NCBI RefSeq assembly: GCF_018476525.1
Contig: NZ_JAHCST010000006.1
Span: 1-64,000 of the forward strand
Origin: Acrocarpospora catenulata
GTDB lineage: Bacteria > Actinomycetota > Actinomycetes > Streptosporangiales > Streptosporangiaceae
DNA: 64,000 bases
Direction: 5' to 3'
The position numbers were made by a program, and so were the translations under genes. The notes beneath the pieces were generated by a model. It was not told the DNA's origin, made no database searches, and saw nothing but the letters and a program-made list of their open reading frames with translations. Positions 24,634-33,209 of this stretch are shown one piece after another (positions within the stretch are counted from its first letter, which is position 1; the number at the start of each line of letters is the position of its first letter).

Positions 24634-24740
24634 TGTGACACATAATGTTGCCGAGTCGCCGTCGCGGCGGCGGACGCCGAGCTGGGCCGACACGGCCCAC
24701 CGGCTGCCATTGTGACAGATAATTGAAGTTCTGTGCCACA
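24634..24740. promoter_or_regulatory. Putative internal recombination site (res/IRS) upstream of the tyrosine recombinase
   Basis: Two direct copies of TGTGACA(C/G)ATAAT lie at 24634 and 24711. The second is the left arm of an imperfect inverted repeat: TGTGACAGA at 24711-24719 against TCTGTGCCACA at 24730-24740, about 10 bp apart. Paired arms around a short AT-rich core plus an accessory direct repeat is the layout of TnpI sites in Tn4430-like elements. It could alternatively be an operator for the recombinase gene. Confidence 0.5.
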
Positions 24741-24828
24741 CTGCCGGTCCGGGTGGTGGCCAGCGACTCCGCACGGCATCCGGTGTCACGAGCCCTGAGC
24801 CGCTCAGCCATCGACGAAGTTCTTCCGG

Positions 24829-25941
24829 TCAGGCCACGGCATGGAGCCTTCTGGCCGGCGGGGTGGCCGCCGGTGGCCGCTGTCGGGGTCCCGGCAGTGC
24901 CAGCCGCAGGACGCGTTTCCAGACCGAGCCGACCTGGCGGGTCAGGGAATCGGAGGTGTAAGGGAGGCCGAACCGGTCACACAGGGCCCGGACCCGGGGC
25001 GCTATCTCGGCGTACCGGTTGCTGGGCAGGTCGGGGAACAGGTGGTGTTCGATCTGGTGGCTCAGGTTGCCGCTCATGATGTGGAACAGGGGGCCGCCGT
25101 CGATGTTGCAGGAGCCGAGCAGCTGGCGGAGATACCACTCACCGCGGGTTTCGCCTTGGAGGCGGTCCTCGGTGAAGACTTCGGCGCCGTCGGGGAAGTG
25201 GCCGCAGAAGATGATGGTGTGCGCCCACACGTTGCGGGCCAGGTTCGCGGTCAGGTTGCCCAGCAGGGCGGGCAGGAAGGCCGGTCCGGCGAGCAGTGGG
25301 AAGGCGATGTAGTCCTTGATGATCTGGCGTCGCGCCTTGCCGGCCACTACGCGCAACTGGGCCAGGGCGTCGGTCAGGCTCTTGTCCCCGGATGGGACGC
25401 GTTCGAGTTCGAGGTCGTAGATCGCGATGCCGTACTCGAAGAACAGGGCCAGCAGCGCGTTGTAGAACGGCTGGGCGAGGTAGATCGGGTGCCATTGCTG
25501 CTCGGGAGTGATCCGCATCACCGAGTAGCCGATGTCCCGGTCCTTGCCGAGCACGTTGGTCCAGGTGTGGTGGACGAAGTTGTGGGAGTGTTTCCACAGG
25601 CTGGCCGGGCAGACGATGTCCCACTCCCAGGTGGTCGAGTGGATCTTCGGGTCGCGCATCCAGTCCCACTGCCCGTGCAGGACGTTGTGGCCGATCTCCA
25701 TGTTCTCCAGAATCTTCGCGGTGGCCAGCGCCGCCGTCCCAGCGGCCCAGGCGGGGGGCAGCCAGGAGGCCAGCAGCAGCGCCCGGCCGCCCAGCTCCAG
25801 CGTGCGCTGGGCGGAGATGACGCCGCGGATGTAGCGGGCGTCCCGCTCGCCGAGGTCGGCGAGCACCTCCTCGCGGATCTTGTCCAGCTCACGGCCGAAC
25901 TCCTCGATATCGGCCCGGGTGAGATGTGATGTGCCGGTCAT
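24829..25941 (-). CDS. Membrane fatty-acid desaturase, DesA3-like (acyl-CoA delta-9 type)
   Basis: A 370-residue di-iron membrane desaturase started at ATG 25941. The three histidine boxes are present: HNVLHG at 85-90, HSHNFVHHTW at 118-127 and HQIEHHLFP at 295-303. Hydrophobic pairs lie around residues 50-80 and 210-245. The overall sequence resembles mycobacterial DesA3 (Rv3229c), which makes oleoyl-CoA from stearoyl-CoA using the reductase Rv3230c. Here the reductase homologue lies just upstream with an 11-bp gap, reproducing the mycobacterial pair within a transposon. The gene looks intact. Exact regiochemistry cannot be read from sequence. Confidence 0.88.
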   Translation of the reverse strand: MTGTSHLTRADIEEFGRELDKIREEVLADLGERDARYIRGVISAQRTLELGGRALLLASWLPPAWAAGTAALATAKILENMEIGHNVLHGQWDWMRDPKIHSTTWEWDIVCPASLWKHSHNFVHHTWTNVLGKDRDIGYSVMRITPEQQWHPIYLAQPFYNALLALFFEYGIAIYDLELERVPSGDKSLTDALAQLRVVAGKARRQIIKDYIAFPLLAGPAFLPALLGNLTANLARNVWAHTIIFCGHFPDGAEVFTEDRLQGETRGEWYLRQLLGSCNIDGGPLFHIMSGNLSHQIEHHLFPDLPSNRYAEIAPRVRALCDRFGLPYTSDSLTRQVGSVWKRVLRLALPGPRQRPPAATPPARRLHAVA

Positions 25942-25952
25942 GCGCGTTCCTT

Positions 25953-27125
25953 TCAAAACTCCAGCTCGACGGGACCTGCGGCGGCCGACACGCAGGTCTG
26001 GATCAGATCGCCCGCTTCGCCGTGGATCAGGCCGGTACGCAGGTCGCGTACCCGGCCGGAGCGCAGCCGCCCCACGCAGCTGTGGCAGATGCCCATGCGG
26101 CAGCCGCTGGGCATGAGAACCCCCGCCTCCTCGCCGACGGTCAGCAACGGCGTCGCGCCGTCGGCGTCCGCCTCCCGGCCGGTCGTGGTGAAACGCACGC
26201 GCCCGCCCGCCGTGCCGGATGCCGGAGCCACCGGGCGGAAGGGCTCGGCGAAACGCTCCACGTGCAGCCGATCCACCGGCCCGGTCCACTCGGCCGCCAG
26301 TTCGTCGAGCATCCCGGCCGGCCCGCACGCCCAGACCGAACGCTGCGTCCAGTCCGGGCACAGGCCGGCCAGGTCCGCCGGCCCGAGCCGTCCCGCGCTC
26401 CGCGTGTGCCGCTCATGCAGCCGCAGGTACGGCGATCGCGCGGCCAGGCGCCGCAGGCGTTCACCGAAGATGACCTCCCCCGGTGTCGGCGCCGAGTGGA
26501 CCAGCACCACGTCGGGCGGCTCGCCTCGCCGGTGCCCCGGCGGCCGCCCGGCGTGGACGGCCGGCGCGCCCGCCGGGGAAGCCTTCGCCGTGCCGCGGCC
26601 GGTGGGGATGTCGCCGGCCAGCAGGCTGCTCAGCATCGCCATCACGGGGGTGATGCCGCTGCCGGCGGTCAGGAACAGCAGACGCGGCGGTGGCGGCTCC
26701 GGGATGACGAACTCGCCCTCCGGCCCGGCCAGCCTGACGACCGTCCCGGGCGGGGTACGCCGTGCGAGGTGATGGGAGACGAGCCCTCCCGGGATCGCTT
26801 TGACCGTGATCGTGATACAGCCGTCCGGCCGCTGCGGCGGTGAGGACAGCGAGTAGGTCCGCCAATGACGCCGCCCCTGAATCTCGACACCGATCCGGGC
26901 CCATTGGCCGGGGCGGTGCGCCCGCCAGCCACGGCCCGGGCGGATCACCAGGGTGACCGCGTCGGCGGTCTCCGGGCGAAGGCCCTCGACCCGGCCGCGC
27001 AGTTCCCCAGCGGGCCAGAGCGGATCCAGCAATCCAAGGTAGTCCTCCGGCGACAGAGGCGTCGACAGCCACCGCCCGGCCCCGGCCAGCGACCCCAGAA
27101 CCCACGGCCAAGCTGAAGTGATCAC
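25953..27125 (-). CDS. Ferredoxin reductase-like flavoprotein with 2Fe-2S domain (Rv3230c-like), desaturase partner
   Basis: A ~390-residue electron-transfer protein. The start is taken as GTG 27125 because the product then aligns in outline with Rv3230c (LSPEDYLGLLDPLWPAGELR near the N-terminus); the frame is open further upstream. FAD-binding RTYSLSSPP is at 89-97, the NAD(P)-binding GSGITPVMAML follows, and a plant-type 2Fe-2S cluster has Cys342, 347, 350 and 378 (CRMGICHSC...C). It would pass electrons from NAD(P)H to the downstream desaturase, which starts 11 bp after its stop. A Pro/Arg-rich insert sits in the NAD domain. Confidence 0.88.
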   Translation of the reverse strand: MITSAWPWVLGSLAGAGRWLSTPLSPEDYLGLLDPLWPAGELRGRVEGLRPETADAVTLVIRPGRGWRAHRPGQWARIGVEIQGRRHWRTYSLSSPPQRPDGCITITVKAIPGGLVSHHLARRTPPGTVVRLAGPEGEFVIPEPPPPRLLFLTAGSGITPVMAMLSSLLAGDIPTGRGTAKASPAGAPAVHAGRPPGHRRGEPPDVVLVHSAPTPGEVIFGERLRRLAARSPYLRLHERHTRSAGRLGPADLAGLCPDWTQRSVWACGPAGMLDELAAEWTGPVDRLHVERFAEPFRPVAPASGTAGGRVRFTTTGREADADGATPLLTVGEEAGVLMPSGCRMGICHSCVGRLRSGRVRDLRTGLIHGEAGDLIQTCVSAAAGPVELEF

Positions 27126-27658
27126 GGGCGTGATCCGGCCGCGATCCGGTTCAGCTTCCCCAGCACCTCCCGCGCCCGGGTCATGATCCGGGCGGGCGAG
27201 CCGACGGCTCAAGGGTGTCCGCGACGGTCATCACGCATGATCGCCTTTCTTGGGCGTGGAAGAGGACAGTCCTGTCGATCACATCCGGGTAATTCCCGCT
27301 GATTCATAAAGGAGATTCCGCCGCTTCACCCGCAATCAGTAGATTCGCGCGGCGCTGGGCCGACCGCCACCAGCCAAACAACATAGGTGATGGGCATCTC
27401 CAGCAGGGCACGGCCGGTTGCCGGGGGCCCGCGCCAGCCCTGGCATGATCCTCGAAGCCGTTTCGGTGGTCAGCGGCCTTCGCCGGGACGCGTTTCCGGA
27501 AGTCAAAAATGCATATCCACCTCCAGAATTGCGAGATTCCAAAAATCAGGGGGTATGATGAAAGAACCGAGGACATTTCGAGCGTTGGCAATCAGGCTGG
27601 CGTCGCCCACGGCGATACACCTTCGGCCCTTCAGGGGCTCGGACAGGCCAGGCAAGCC
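27126..27658. other. Divergent regulatory region inside the transposon
   Basis: About 530 bp between the leftward desaturase operon and the rightward DUF5994-like gene. It is AT-richer than the flanks at 27270-27320 and 27505-27570 (e.g. GATTCATAAAGGAGATTCC, AGTCAAAAATGCATATCC), as expected for two divergent promoters. A GGGTAT at 27551 resembles a SigB-type -10 but no GTTT -35 sits at the right distance. No gene was recognised here. Confidence 0.4.
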
Positions 27659-28213
27659 ATGACGCCAACACTTCTTTCTCATTACACGCCACTGAACCCC
27701 GTCGCGTCCGCGATTCCCCGCGTCGACTCCCCGGTCCGGCTCAGCCTGAATCCCGTACGGGATCGGCGCGTCACCGTGGACGGAGCGTGGTGGCCCTACT
27801 CCCGCGACGCCGCCGCTGAACTGCCCGGCCTCATCGCCGCCGTCGATCAGCGGCTCGCCGGGACCACGCTGCGGATCGGCCTGCGCCAGGACGAGTGGGA
27901 CCACATCCCGCACCGCATTCCGGCCCGCGGGCGGCAGGTGAGAATCGGCTGGTTCAGCCACGCCGAACCCCACGTGCTCACCATGAGCCTGGCAGGCGCG
28001 GAACCGATTGCCCTGCTGGTCATCCCGCCGGGCACCACGACCGGTCCCGCCGAGGCCGGACTCAAGCTCGCCGCTGAGGACACCACCGGCTTCGCTCCGG
28101 CCGAGATCCTCACCATCGCGCACCTTTTCACCGCACCAGATGTCGGCTTGGCATACGAGGACGACTCACCCGCCTGGGAGAACGAGGGCGGGTACGTCAC
28201 CGCCCAGCCGTAG
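27659..28213 (+). CDS. DUF5994-like protein
   Basis: A 184-residue protein from ATG 27659; the frame is open upstream to 27509 but that part is poor coding sequence. It shows the actinobacterial family pattern PVRLSLNPVRDRRVTVDGAW, WWPYSRDAAAELPGLIAAVD and a later HRIPARGRQVRIGWF. Members are small cytoplasmic proteins of unknown function, often near anti-sigma-factor antagonists. Here the next gene is a STAS antagonist, supporting a stress-signalling connection. No catalytic residues are evident. Confidence 0.72.
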   Translation: MTPTLLSHYTPLNPVASAIPRVDSPVRLSLNPVRDRRVTVDGAWWPYSRDAAAELPGLIAAVDQRLAGTTLRIGLRQDEWDHIPHRIPARGRQVRIGWFSHAEPHVLTMSLAGAEPIALLVIPPGTTTGPAEAGLKLAAEDTTGFAPAEILTIAHLFTAPDVGLAYEDDSPAWENEGGYVTAQP

Positions 28214-28346
28214 ACCCCATTCGCTGACCCGCGCGCGAACCGCGCGCCGTTCGCCGGCCGGTTCGAGCCGGGACGCCACCGCCCAACCGCACCGCTCGGC
28301 GGGCCTAAATCGCTGCTATTCCTAATCTTCTCCGATCGGAGATCCC

Positions 28347-28670
28347 ATGAACGTCATCGACCCGTCACCGCTCGGGCTGGCCGGCCCATCGGCCCCCACC
28401 ATCATCCGCCTGTCCGGAGACATCGACATTCTCACCAGCCCAGAGCTTCGCCAGCGACTGACGAGCACGCTGAGCTACAGCACCAGCCTGCTCATCCTCG
28501 ACCTGTCCGGGGTCACATTCTGCGACGCCTCAGGCCTGTCCGTCCTGGTCGGCATCCAAAACCGCGCCCGAACGATGGGCATCACACTGGCCCTGACCGC
28601 GCCCCGTCCATCCATGTCCCAGCTGCTGCGCAATACCGGCCTGGACCGCAGCCTGCCGATGGTGGCCTAA
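28347..28670 (+). CDS. STAS-domain anti-sigma factor antagonist
   Basis: A 107-residue single STAS domain starting at ATG 28347 behind GGAGA. The core is IIRLSGDIDILTSPELRQRL, LLILDLSGVTFCDASGLSVL and the C-terminal helix MSQLLRNTGL. Ser62 in CDASGLS is at the phosphorylation position of SpoIIAA/RsbV-type antagonists. Such proteins release a sigma factor by binding an anti-sigma kinase; no kinase or sigma gene lies in the transposon, so it would act on host partners. The next gene begins 4 bp after its stop, so it is co-transcribed with a desaturase. Confidence 0.88.
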   Translation: MNVIDPSPLGLAGPSAPTIIRLSGDIDILTSPELRQRLTSTLSYSTSLLILDLSGVTFCDASGLSVLVGIQNRARTMGITLALTAPRPSMSQLLRNTGLDRSLPMVA

Positions 28671-28674
28671 GCGG

Positions 28675-29724
28675 ATGCACGACCAGCCTCCGGACCAGGC
28701 CTACGACGGGCTATCACCGTTCCCACACACCGACCCACACCCCACCGCCCATGCCGGGCAGGTGGCTGTCACGGCCACGATCGCGATCGCGCCTTTCATC
28801 GCGCTGGGCGCCGGCATCTGGCTGGCATGGGGAACCGGGATCACCCTCACCGACCTCCTGCTGGCCACGGTGTTCTACGTCGTGACCGGCCTGGGGGTGA
28901 CGGTCGGCTTCCACCGGCTGTTCACCCACCGTTCCTTCACCGCCCGCCCCTGGCTGCGCGCCGCACTGGCCATCGCCGGGTCGATGAGCTTCCAGGGCAA
29001 CCTCATCGACTGGGTGGCCGTTCACCGCCGCCACCACGCCTTCACCGACCGCCCCGGCGACCCGCACTCCCCCTACCGCTACGGCACCCACCTCGGTGGG
29101 CAGTTGCGCGGTCTGGCCCACGCCCACCTGGGCTGGCTGTTCACCGGCGAGCCCACCTCAGCCGCCCGCTACGCCCCCGACCTCCTGCGCAACGATCCGG
29201 CCATGCTGCGCATCTCACGCGCCTTCCCCGCCCTGTGCGCCGCCTCCCTGATCCTGCCGTTCGCCGCGGGCTGGGCGATCAGCGGCAGCCTGTACGGCGC
29301 CCTGACCGCCTTCATCTGGGCCGGGCCGGTCCGCATCGCCCTGCTGCACCACGTGACCTGGAGCGTCAACTCCCTCTGCCACACCATCGGCAACCGGCCC
29401 CACCTCACCAGACTCCACGACCGCTCCACCAACCTGTGGCCACTGGCCCTGCTGTCCTTCGGGGAGAGCTGGCACAACGGCCATCACAGCCAGCCCAGCC
29501 GCGCCCGGCACGGCGATCCCGGACAGATCGATCCCTCGGCCGCGCTCATCCGCCTGTTCGAACGCCTGCACTGGGCCACCCACGTGCGCTGGCACACCCC
29601 CGGCCACCTCCAGCACCATCGCACGGTAGCCGGCAAACACACCCTGCACAGCCAGCACGCGGTGCCCCGAAGCGGCATCGCCCACGACGCGACCCGCACC
29701 GACCCAGCGCCTGGATCCGGCTGA
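28675..29724 (+). CDS. Acyl-CoA desaturase, delta-9 (OLE1/SCD) type
   Basis: A 349-residue membrane desaturase from ATG 28675. Histidine boxes are HRLFTHRSF at 80-88, HRRHHAFTD at 117-125 and ESWHNGHHS at 264-272, with the extra NSLCHTIG site, all typical of the SCD family and distinct from the DesA3-like enzyme in the same element. Hydrophobic segments flank the boxes (30-75, 95-115, 180-230). No fused cytochrome b5 is present, so an external reductase is needed, perhaps the one encoded at 25953. The C-terminal ~45 residues are polar and His-rich. Confidence 0.9.
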   Translation: MHDQPPDQAYDGLSPFPHTDPHPTAHAGQVAVTATIAIAPFIALGAGIWLAWGTGITLTDLLLATVFYVVTGLGVTVGFHRLFTHRSFTARPWLRAALAIAGSMSFQGNLIDWVAVHRRHHAFTDRPGDPHSPYRYGTHLGGQLRGLAHAHLGWLFTGEPTSAARYAPDLLRNDPAMLRISRAFPALCAASLILPFAAGWAISGSLYGALTAFIWAGPVRIALLHHVTWSVNSLCHTIGNRPHLTRLHDRSTNLWPLALLSFGESWHNGHHSQPSRARHGDPGQIDPSAALIRLFERLHWATHVRWHTPGHLQHHRTVAGKHTLHSQHAVPRSGIAHDATRTDPAPGSG

Positions 29725-29833
29725 GCCGGACATCCGGGAGCGACCAACATCAAGGACCTGGACAAACGAGGCCTCGGCCAGCACCAGGCGATCTGTTCCA
29801 TGCCACCATCGCGCCGACTGCTGTCTCGCAACC

Positions 29834-29859
29834 GTTCCAGATCGAGGTCGATCTGGAAC
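29834..29859. repeat. 26-bp perfect palindrome between desaturase and tnpA
   Basis: Arms GTTCCAGATCGA and TCGATCTGGAAC are separated by GG, with no run of T after it. A related half (GATCTGTTCC) lies about 45 bp upstream. It could act as a terminator between the convergent desaturase and tnpA genes or as a protein-binding site. The remainder of 29725-30017 holds no gene. Confidence 0.7.
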
Positions 29860-30017
29860 AGTCGCGCTCGCCGGGCCTGGCCGCCCTCATCCCCGGGCGT
29901 CGCCAGAACACGCGCCCAGCCCCGTTTAACGCCGATACCATGACGGCCCCTCCGACCACGTGCTGCAACTCACCGTCCTGCTCACACGACCGCGCCATAG
30001 GCGCGGCGCAGGGCCGC

Positions 30018-33000
30018 TCACGGCATCAGCCCCAGCTCGCGCAGCTGCGCGGGCCGCAGCGGCCGCCATCCACTGGTGTCGAGCTTGGCCAGCTCCGCCT
30101 CGACGTCCACGTTGATGACGCCGAAGAAGTTGATGTTGTCGCTGTGGCCGGGCGAGATGTGCGACAGCAGCTCATCGGGCACCTCGCGACCCTGGGAACG
30201 CAACTCCAGCACCGCTCTCGAATAATATTCTGTCGTCCACGCGATCACCGAGTTGGTCAAAACGGTCAAACACCACGCCTGTTCGGTCTGCTGCTCCAGG
30301 TGCGGGCGGGTGACGGCGCCCTGCTGGGCGTAGTGCAGGTCCCTGCGCAGCGCGTGCAGGCTCTCGCCCTTGTTCAGCTGCCGGGAGATCTTCCGCCGGA
30401 ACGCCGGGTCCGACAGGTATTTGGCCAGGTGCACGGTCCTTCTCAGCATGCCCCACTCCTTCAGCGCGGCGGCCAGGGTGTTCTGCCGGGAGGCGGCCGA
30501 CCACTTGCCGACGATCAGCGAGGCGGTGGCCTGGCCGTACTTCAGCGACCCGGCCATCCGCAGCAGGTCGCTCCAGCAGCCGGCGACCAGGTCCTCATTC
30601 CACCGCGCGCCCAGCAGCGGCCCCGCATGCGGGTAGCGCTTGGTGATCTCGGTGGGGGTGTCGTCGCGAACCAGGGTGACCCGGGCCAGGTCCCGCATCC
30701 TGGGAGTGAGTGCCTTGCCGACCAGGTCGAACAACGCGAAGTTGATCAACGTGGCCCCATGGGAGTCGGTCGCGTGCTCATCGATCGGAAGGTCGGTCGC
30801 GTTGCCGAGGAAGTCGTCCAGCACGTAGTGCGCCTCCCGCGCCGTCGGCACAATGATCTTCGTGCCGTACGTCGACCACTGATCCGAGACATGCGTGTAG
30901 GTCGACAGCACCTGACCCCCGTGGATCACCATCGTCCGGGCGCTCAGGCTTTTGCCCCGCACGGGGAATCGCTGGCCGTCGGAGGAGGACATGGTGCCGC
31001 CGCCGAACACCCTGGCCAGCTCCAGGTTGTAGTGGTGGTTGACGATGACCGTGTTGGCCTCGCGCAGCGTCTCCTCCCGGATGTACCACTCCATCGTCCA
31101 GGCCAGCACGTCATAGGACACCCCGCAGGCCTCCGACATGCGGGCCAGGCCCAGATTCGTTGCCATCGCGATGAGAACGGCGAGAATGTTGCGCTTGGTC
31201 TCCACCGACGTGGTCAGCTTGCGGCCACCGGCGTGGGTGAAGCAGTCCAGGAAACTTGTGCGGGCGTCCAGCTCGATCAGCAGCGAGGCGATCGGCGCGA
31301 ACGGCAGCATCGCGGCCAGCTCGTCCTTGAGCGCCTTGGCCTCCGCCGGCACGTCCTCGGCCGACAGCGGCGGCACCACCAGGTGCTCGTCCTCATCCAG
31401 CCGGACCATGCCGACGTCATCGGGACTGGCCTCGGCCAGGGTCTTGTCCAGCCCGGTCAACGCCGCGTGCAGTTCCTCCTTGCCCTGCTCCAGCGCGTCG
31501 GCCGTGCTGGCCGGCTTGCCCACCAGGCGGCAGTACTCGGCGCGCTTGGGCTCCCACTGCTCGGGCGTGTAGAGATAGGTGGCCGGGTCGGCGTAGCGGC
31601 GCGAGCCGGGCACGAACACGTCCCCGCTGCGCAGCCCATCGCGCAGGCACAAGATCACACACAATTCCCAGTAGTGGCGGTAGGCGGTGTCCTCCCCGGA
31701 CTTGCGGGCCCGCTCCAGGTAATCGGCGTACCGGGCGGGCACGAAGCCGGTCGGCGCGCCCGCGGGCACCTTGCGGCCGCCGAGCCGGTTCAGCCCCTGC
31801 AAGATGGCCACCGCCTCCATCAGCTCGCTCGTGCCCGGCCCGCCCTGGAAATCGATCGCGGCCAGCACATTCGGGGTGAACTGGCGCAGGTAGGTGTAGG
31901 AGGCCTCCAGCTCCGACAGGCGGCCGTGGTCCCTGGGCAGCGGCTTCCACGCATCGGAGGTGATCTCCCGCAGCCGCTGCATGCCGATCCGCTCCCGCAA
32001 CAGCCCGCCCACCTGCTCGTCGGAAATGGACGGATCGGCCAGCACGGGAAGGATGATGTCCATCAGCAGTTGCCGGGCCTCGCCCTTCTTTGCCCGCTCG
32101 ACCAGCGCCTCGTCGGTCTTGGCCTTCGCGCGGGACTCCCGCGCGGACACGGCCTGGTCGAAGAGCCCCACCACCTCATCCAGCTGGTCGACCGCAGCCT
32201 GGGCGAGGAAGGCCAGCAGGATCGGGAACTTGCGCTCCTTGCGCCGTTCCAGGCCCTGGTTGGTCGAGCGGCGCGCGACCTGGGCCAAGAACCGGCGACG
32301 CTCGTTCGGCAGCACCGACAGGTCCATCTGGTGGGCATCCACCGCGCGCAGCCATGTCAGCTTGTCGATCGCGGTCTTCACCGATGCCGCCGAGGCGTCC
32401 TTGGCCGGAGCGACCAGCCACTCCAGCCGCGTCATACCCAATCCGGCATCAACGACGAGCATCCGCTCCAGGTCGGCGCGGACATCACCGGTCAGCAGGT
32501 GCGCCACCATCTGCGAGGTCAGATCGGAGGCGGCCTTGCGCGCCGTGCCGACCATCTTCGCCAGGATGAGCGCGCCGGGCCGGATCACCCTCGCCGCCAT
32601 CAGATACTCACGCGCCAGGTTGAACAACAGCGTCGGCGAGTCGTGCTCCATCGCCCGATCCAGCAGAAACTGCTCGAGTTCCTTCATCGCCCGGCTGCCT
32701 GCAGGAGCCGTCTTCCACTCCAGATACTTGGCGACCTGGACCAGATGGTCTGATCGGGTCTGGGCCCGATTCCCGTACAGCGATAACGCCGAAGGATCTA
32801 CGCCCAGCCGGTCCGCGACCCGGGCCACCGCCACCGGCGGCGCCGTGGCCACATCATCGGGCACGAACCCGAGCCACGGCAGCGTGCACAGCTGGACCAT
32901 CATGCCCAGCCGGTCCACCACGCCCCGCCCGCGACCCGGGTCGACGAACGCGACGTCTGCCGCCGTGGGCGTGAAGTATCGGATCAACTCTTCTCTGCTG

Positions 33001-33059
33001 ATCTCCGGGAACGAACGCAGCTGTTCCAGCTGCTCTTCGGAGAACATTTTCTCTGACAA
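30018..33059 (-). CDS. tnpA: Tn3-family transposase TnpA
   Basis: A 1,013-residue transposase, full length for the family (~1,000). It opens with the DUF4158-type DNA-binding region (SEEQLEQLRSFPEISREELI ... VQLCTLPWLGFVPDD) and ends in the DDE catalytic half. That half contains the conserved blocks SSSDGQRFPV (first Asp), DEHATDSHGAT (second Asp), the LNKGESLHALRRDL block where the Glu is expected, and ISPGHSDNINFFG. TTG 33059 is the likely start (ATG 33047 is also in frame). It reads leftward from 95 bp inside the right terminal repeat. No internal stop or frameshift is present, so it should be active. Confidence 0.95.
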   Translation of the reverse strand: MSEKMFSEEQLEQLRSFPEISREELIRYFTPTAADVAFVDPGRGRGVVDRLGMMVQLCTLPWLGFVPDDVATAPPVAVARVADRLGVDPSALSLYGNRAQTRSDHLVQVAKYLEWKTAPAGSRAMKELEQFLLDRAMEHDSPTLLFNLAREYLMAARVIRPGALILAKMVGTARKAASDLTSQMVAHLLTGDVRADLERMLVVDAGLGMTRLEWLVAPAKDASAASVKTAIDKLTWLRAVDAHQMDLSVLPNERRRFLAQVARRSTNQGLERRKERKFPILLAFLAQAAVDQLDEVVGLFDQAVSARESRAKAKTDEALVERAKKGEARQLLMDIILPVLADPSISDEQVGGLLRERIGMQRLREITSDAWKPLPRDHGRLSELEASYTYLRQFTPNVLAAIDFQGGPGTSELMEAVAILQGLNRLGGRKVPAGAPTGFVPARYADYLERARKSGEDTAYRHYWELCVILCLRDGLRSGDVFVPGSRRYADPATYLYTPEQWEPKRAEYCRLVGKPASTADALEQGKEELHAALTGLDKTLAEASPDDVGMVRLDEDEHLVVPPLSAEDVPAEAKALKDELAAMLPFAPIASLLIELDARTSFLDCFTHAGGRKLTTSVETKRNILAVLIAMATNLGLARMSEACGVSYDVLAWTMEWYIREETLREANTVIVNHHYNLELARVFGGGTMSSSDGQRFPVRGKSLSARTMVIHGGQVLSTYTHVSDQWSTYGTKIIVPTAREAHYVLDDFLGNATDLPIDEHATDSHGATLINFALFDLVGKALTPRMRDLARVTLVRDDTPTEITKRYPHAGPLLGARWNEDLVAGCWSDLLRMAGSLKYGQATASLIVGKWSAASRQNTLAAALKEWGMLRRTVHLAKYLSDPAFRRKISRQLNKGESLHALRRDLHYAQQGAVTRPHLEQQTEQAWCLTVLTNSVIAWTTEYYSRAVLELRSQGREVPDELLSHISPGHSDNINFFGVINVDVEAELAKLDTSGWRPLRPAQLRELGLMP

Positions 33060-33154
33060 CGCACCGCCTCATGTGCCGCTCCGGACGAATCCGGAACGAA
33101 CGTAGCGGCAGTGATCATCAGTCCGCCATAGATGGTCAAGCTCCTGTATTAGCC

Positions 33155-33204
33155 CAGGTCAGCGGTATATCCGTTGGAAATTTCTTCATTGCTACCGGGA
33201 CCCC
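33155..33204 (-). repeat. Right terminal inverted repeat of the Tn3-family element (50 bp)
   Basis: Exact reverse complement of 23193-23242. The outer end is CCCC at 33201-33204, directly followed by the TGAAG duplication (33205-33209). Confidence 0.95.
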
Positions 33205-33209
33205 TGAAG
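33205..33209. repeat. Target site duplication, right copy (TGAAG)
   Basis: Matches 23188-23192 exactly and lies next to the right terminal repeat. Confidence 0.92.

Larger units (their letters stand above)
23193..33204. mobile_element. Tn3-family transposon, 10,012 bp, carrying a lipid-desaturation cassette
   Basis: Bounded by 50-bp perfect inverted repeats starting GGGGTCCCGGTAGCAATGAA and by a TGAAG duplication. It encodes tnpA at the right end, a tyrosine recombinase near the left end with a putative recombination site, and seven-gene passenger space: a small unknown protein, a DesA3-like desaturase with its ferredoxin reductase, a DUF5994-like protein, a STAS anti-anti-sigma factor and a second desaturase. 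It is inserted in the oppF-type gene of an ABC operon. The perfect ends, intact duplication and full-length tnpA point to recent and possibly continuing mobility. Confidence 0.93.

Noticed and set aside
28827-32753. A 1,308-codon plus-strand open frame across the transposon
   Set aside because: It is antisense to tnpA and out of frame with the desaturase; its Arg/Pro/Gly-rich product has no domain. It is an artefact of high GC content.
23193-33204. The 10-kb region as an integrative element moved by the tyrosine recombinase
   Set aside because: The 50-bp inverted repeats, TGAAG duplication and full Tn3 TnpA at the ends explain mobility better; there is no tRNA attachment site or excisionase.
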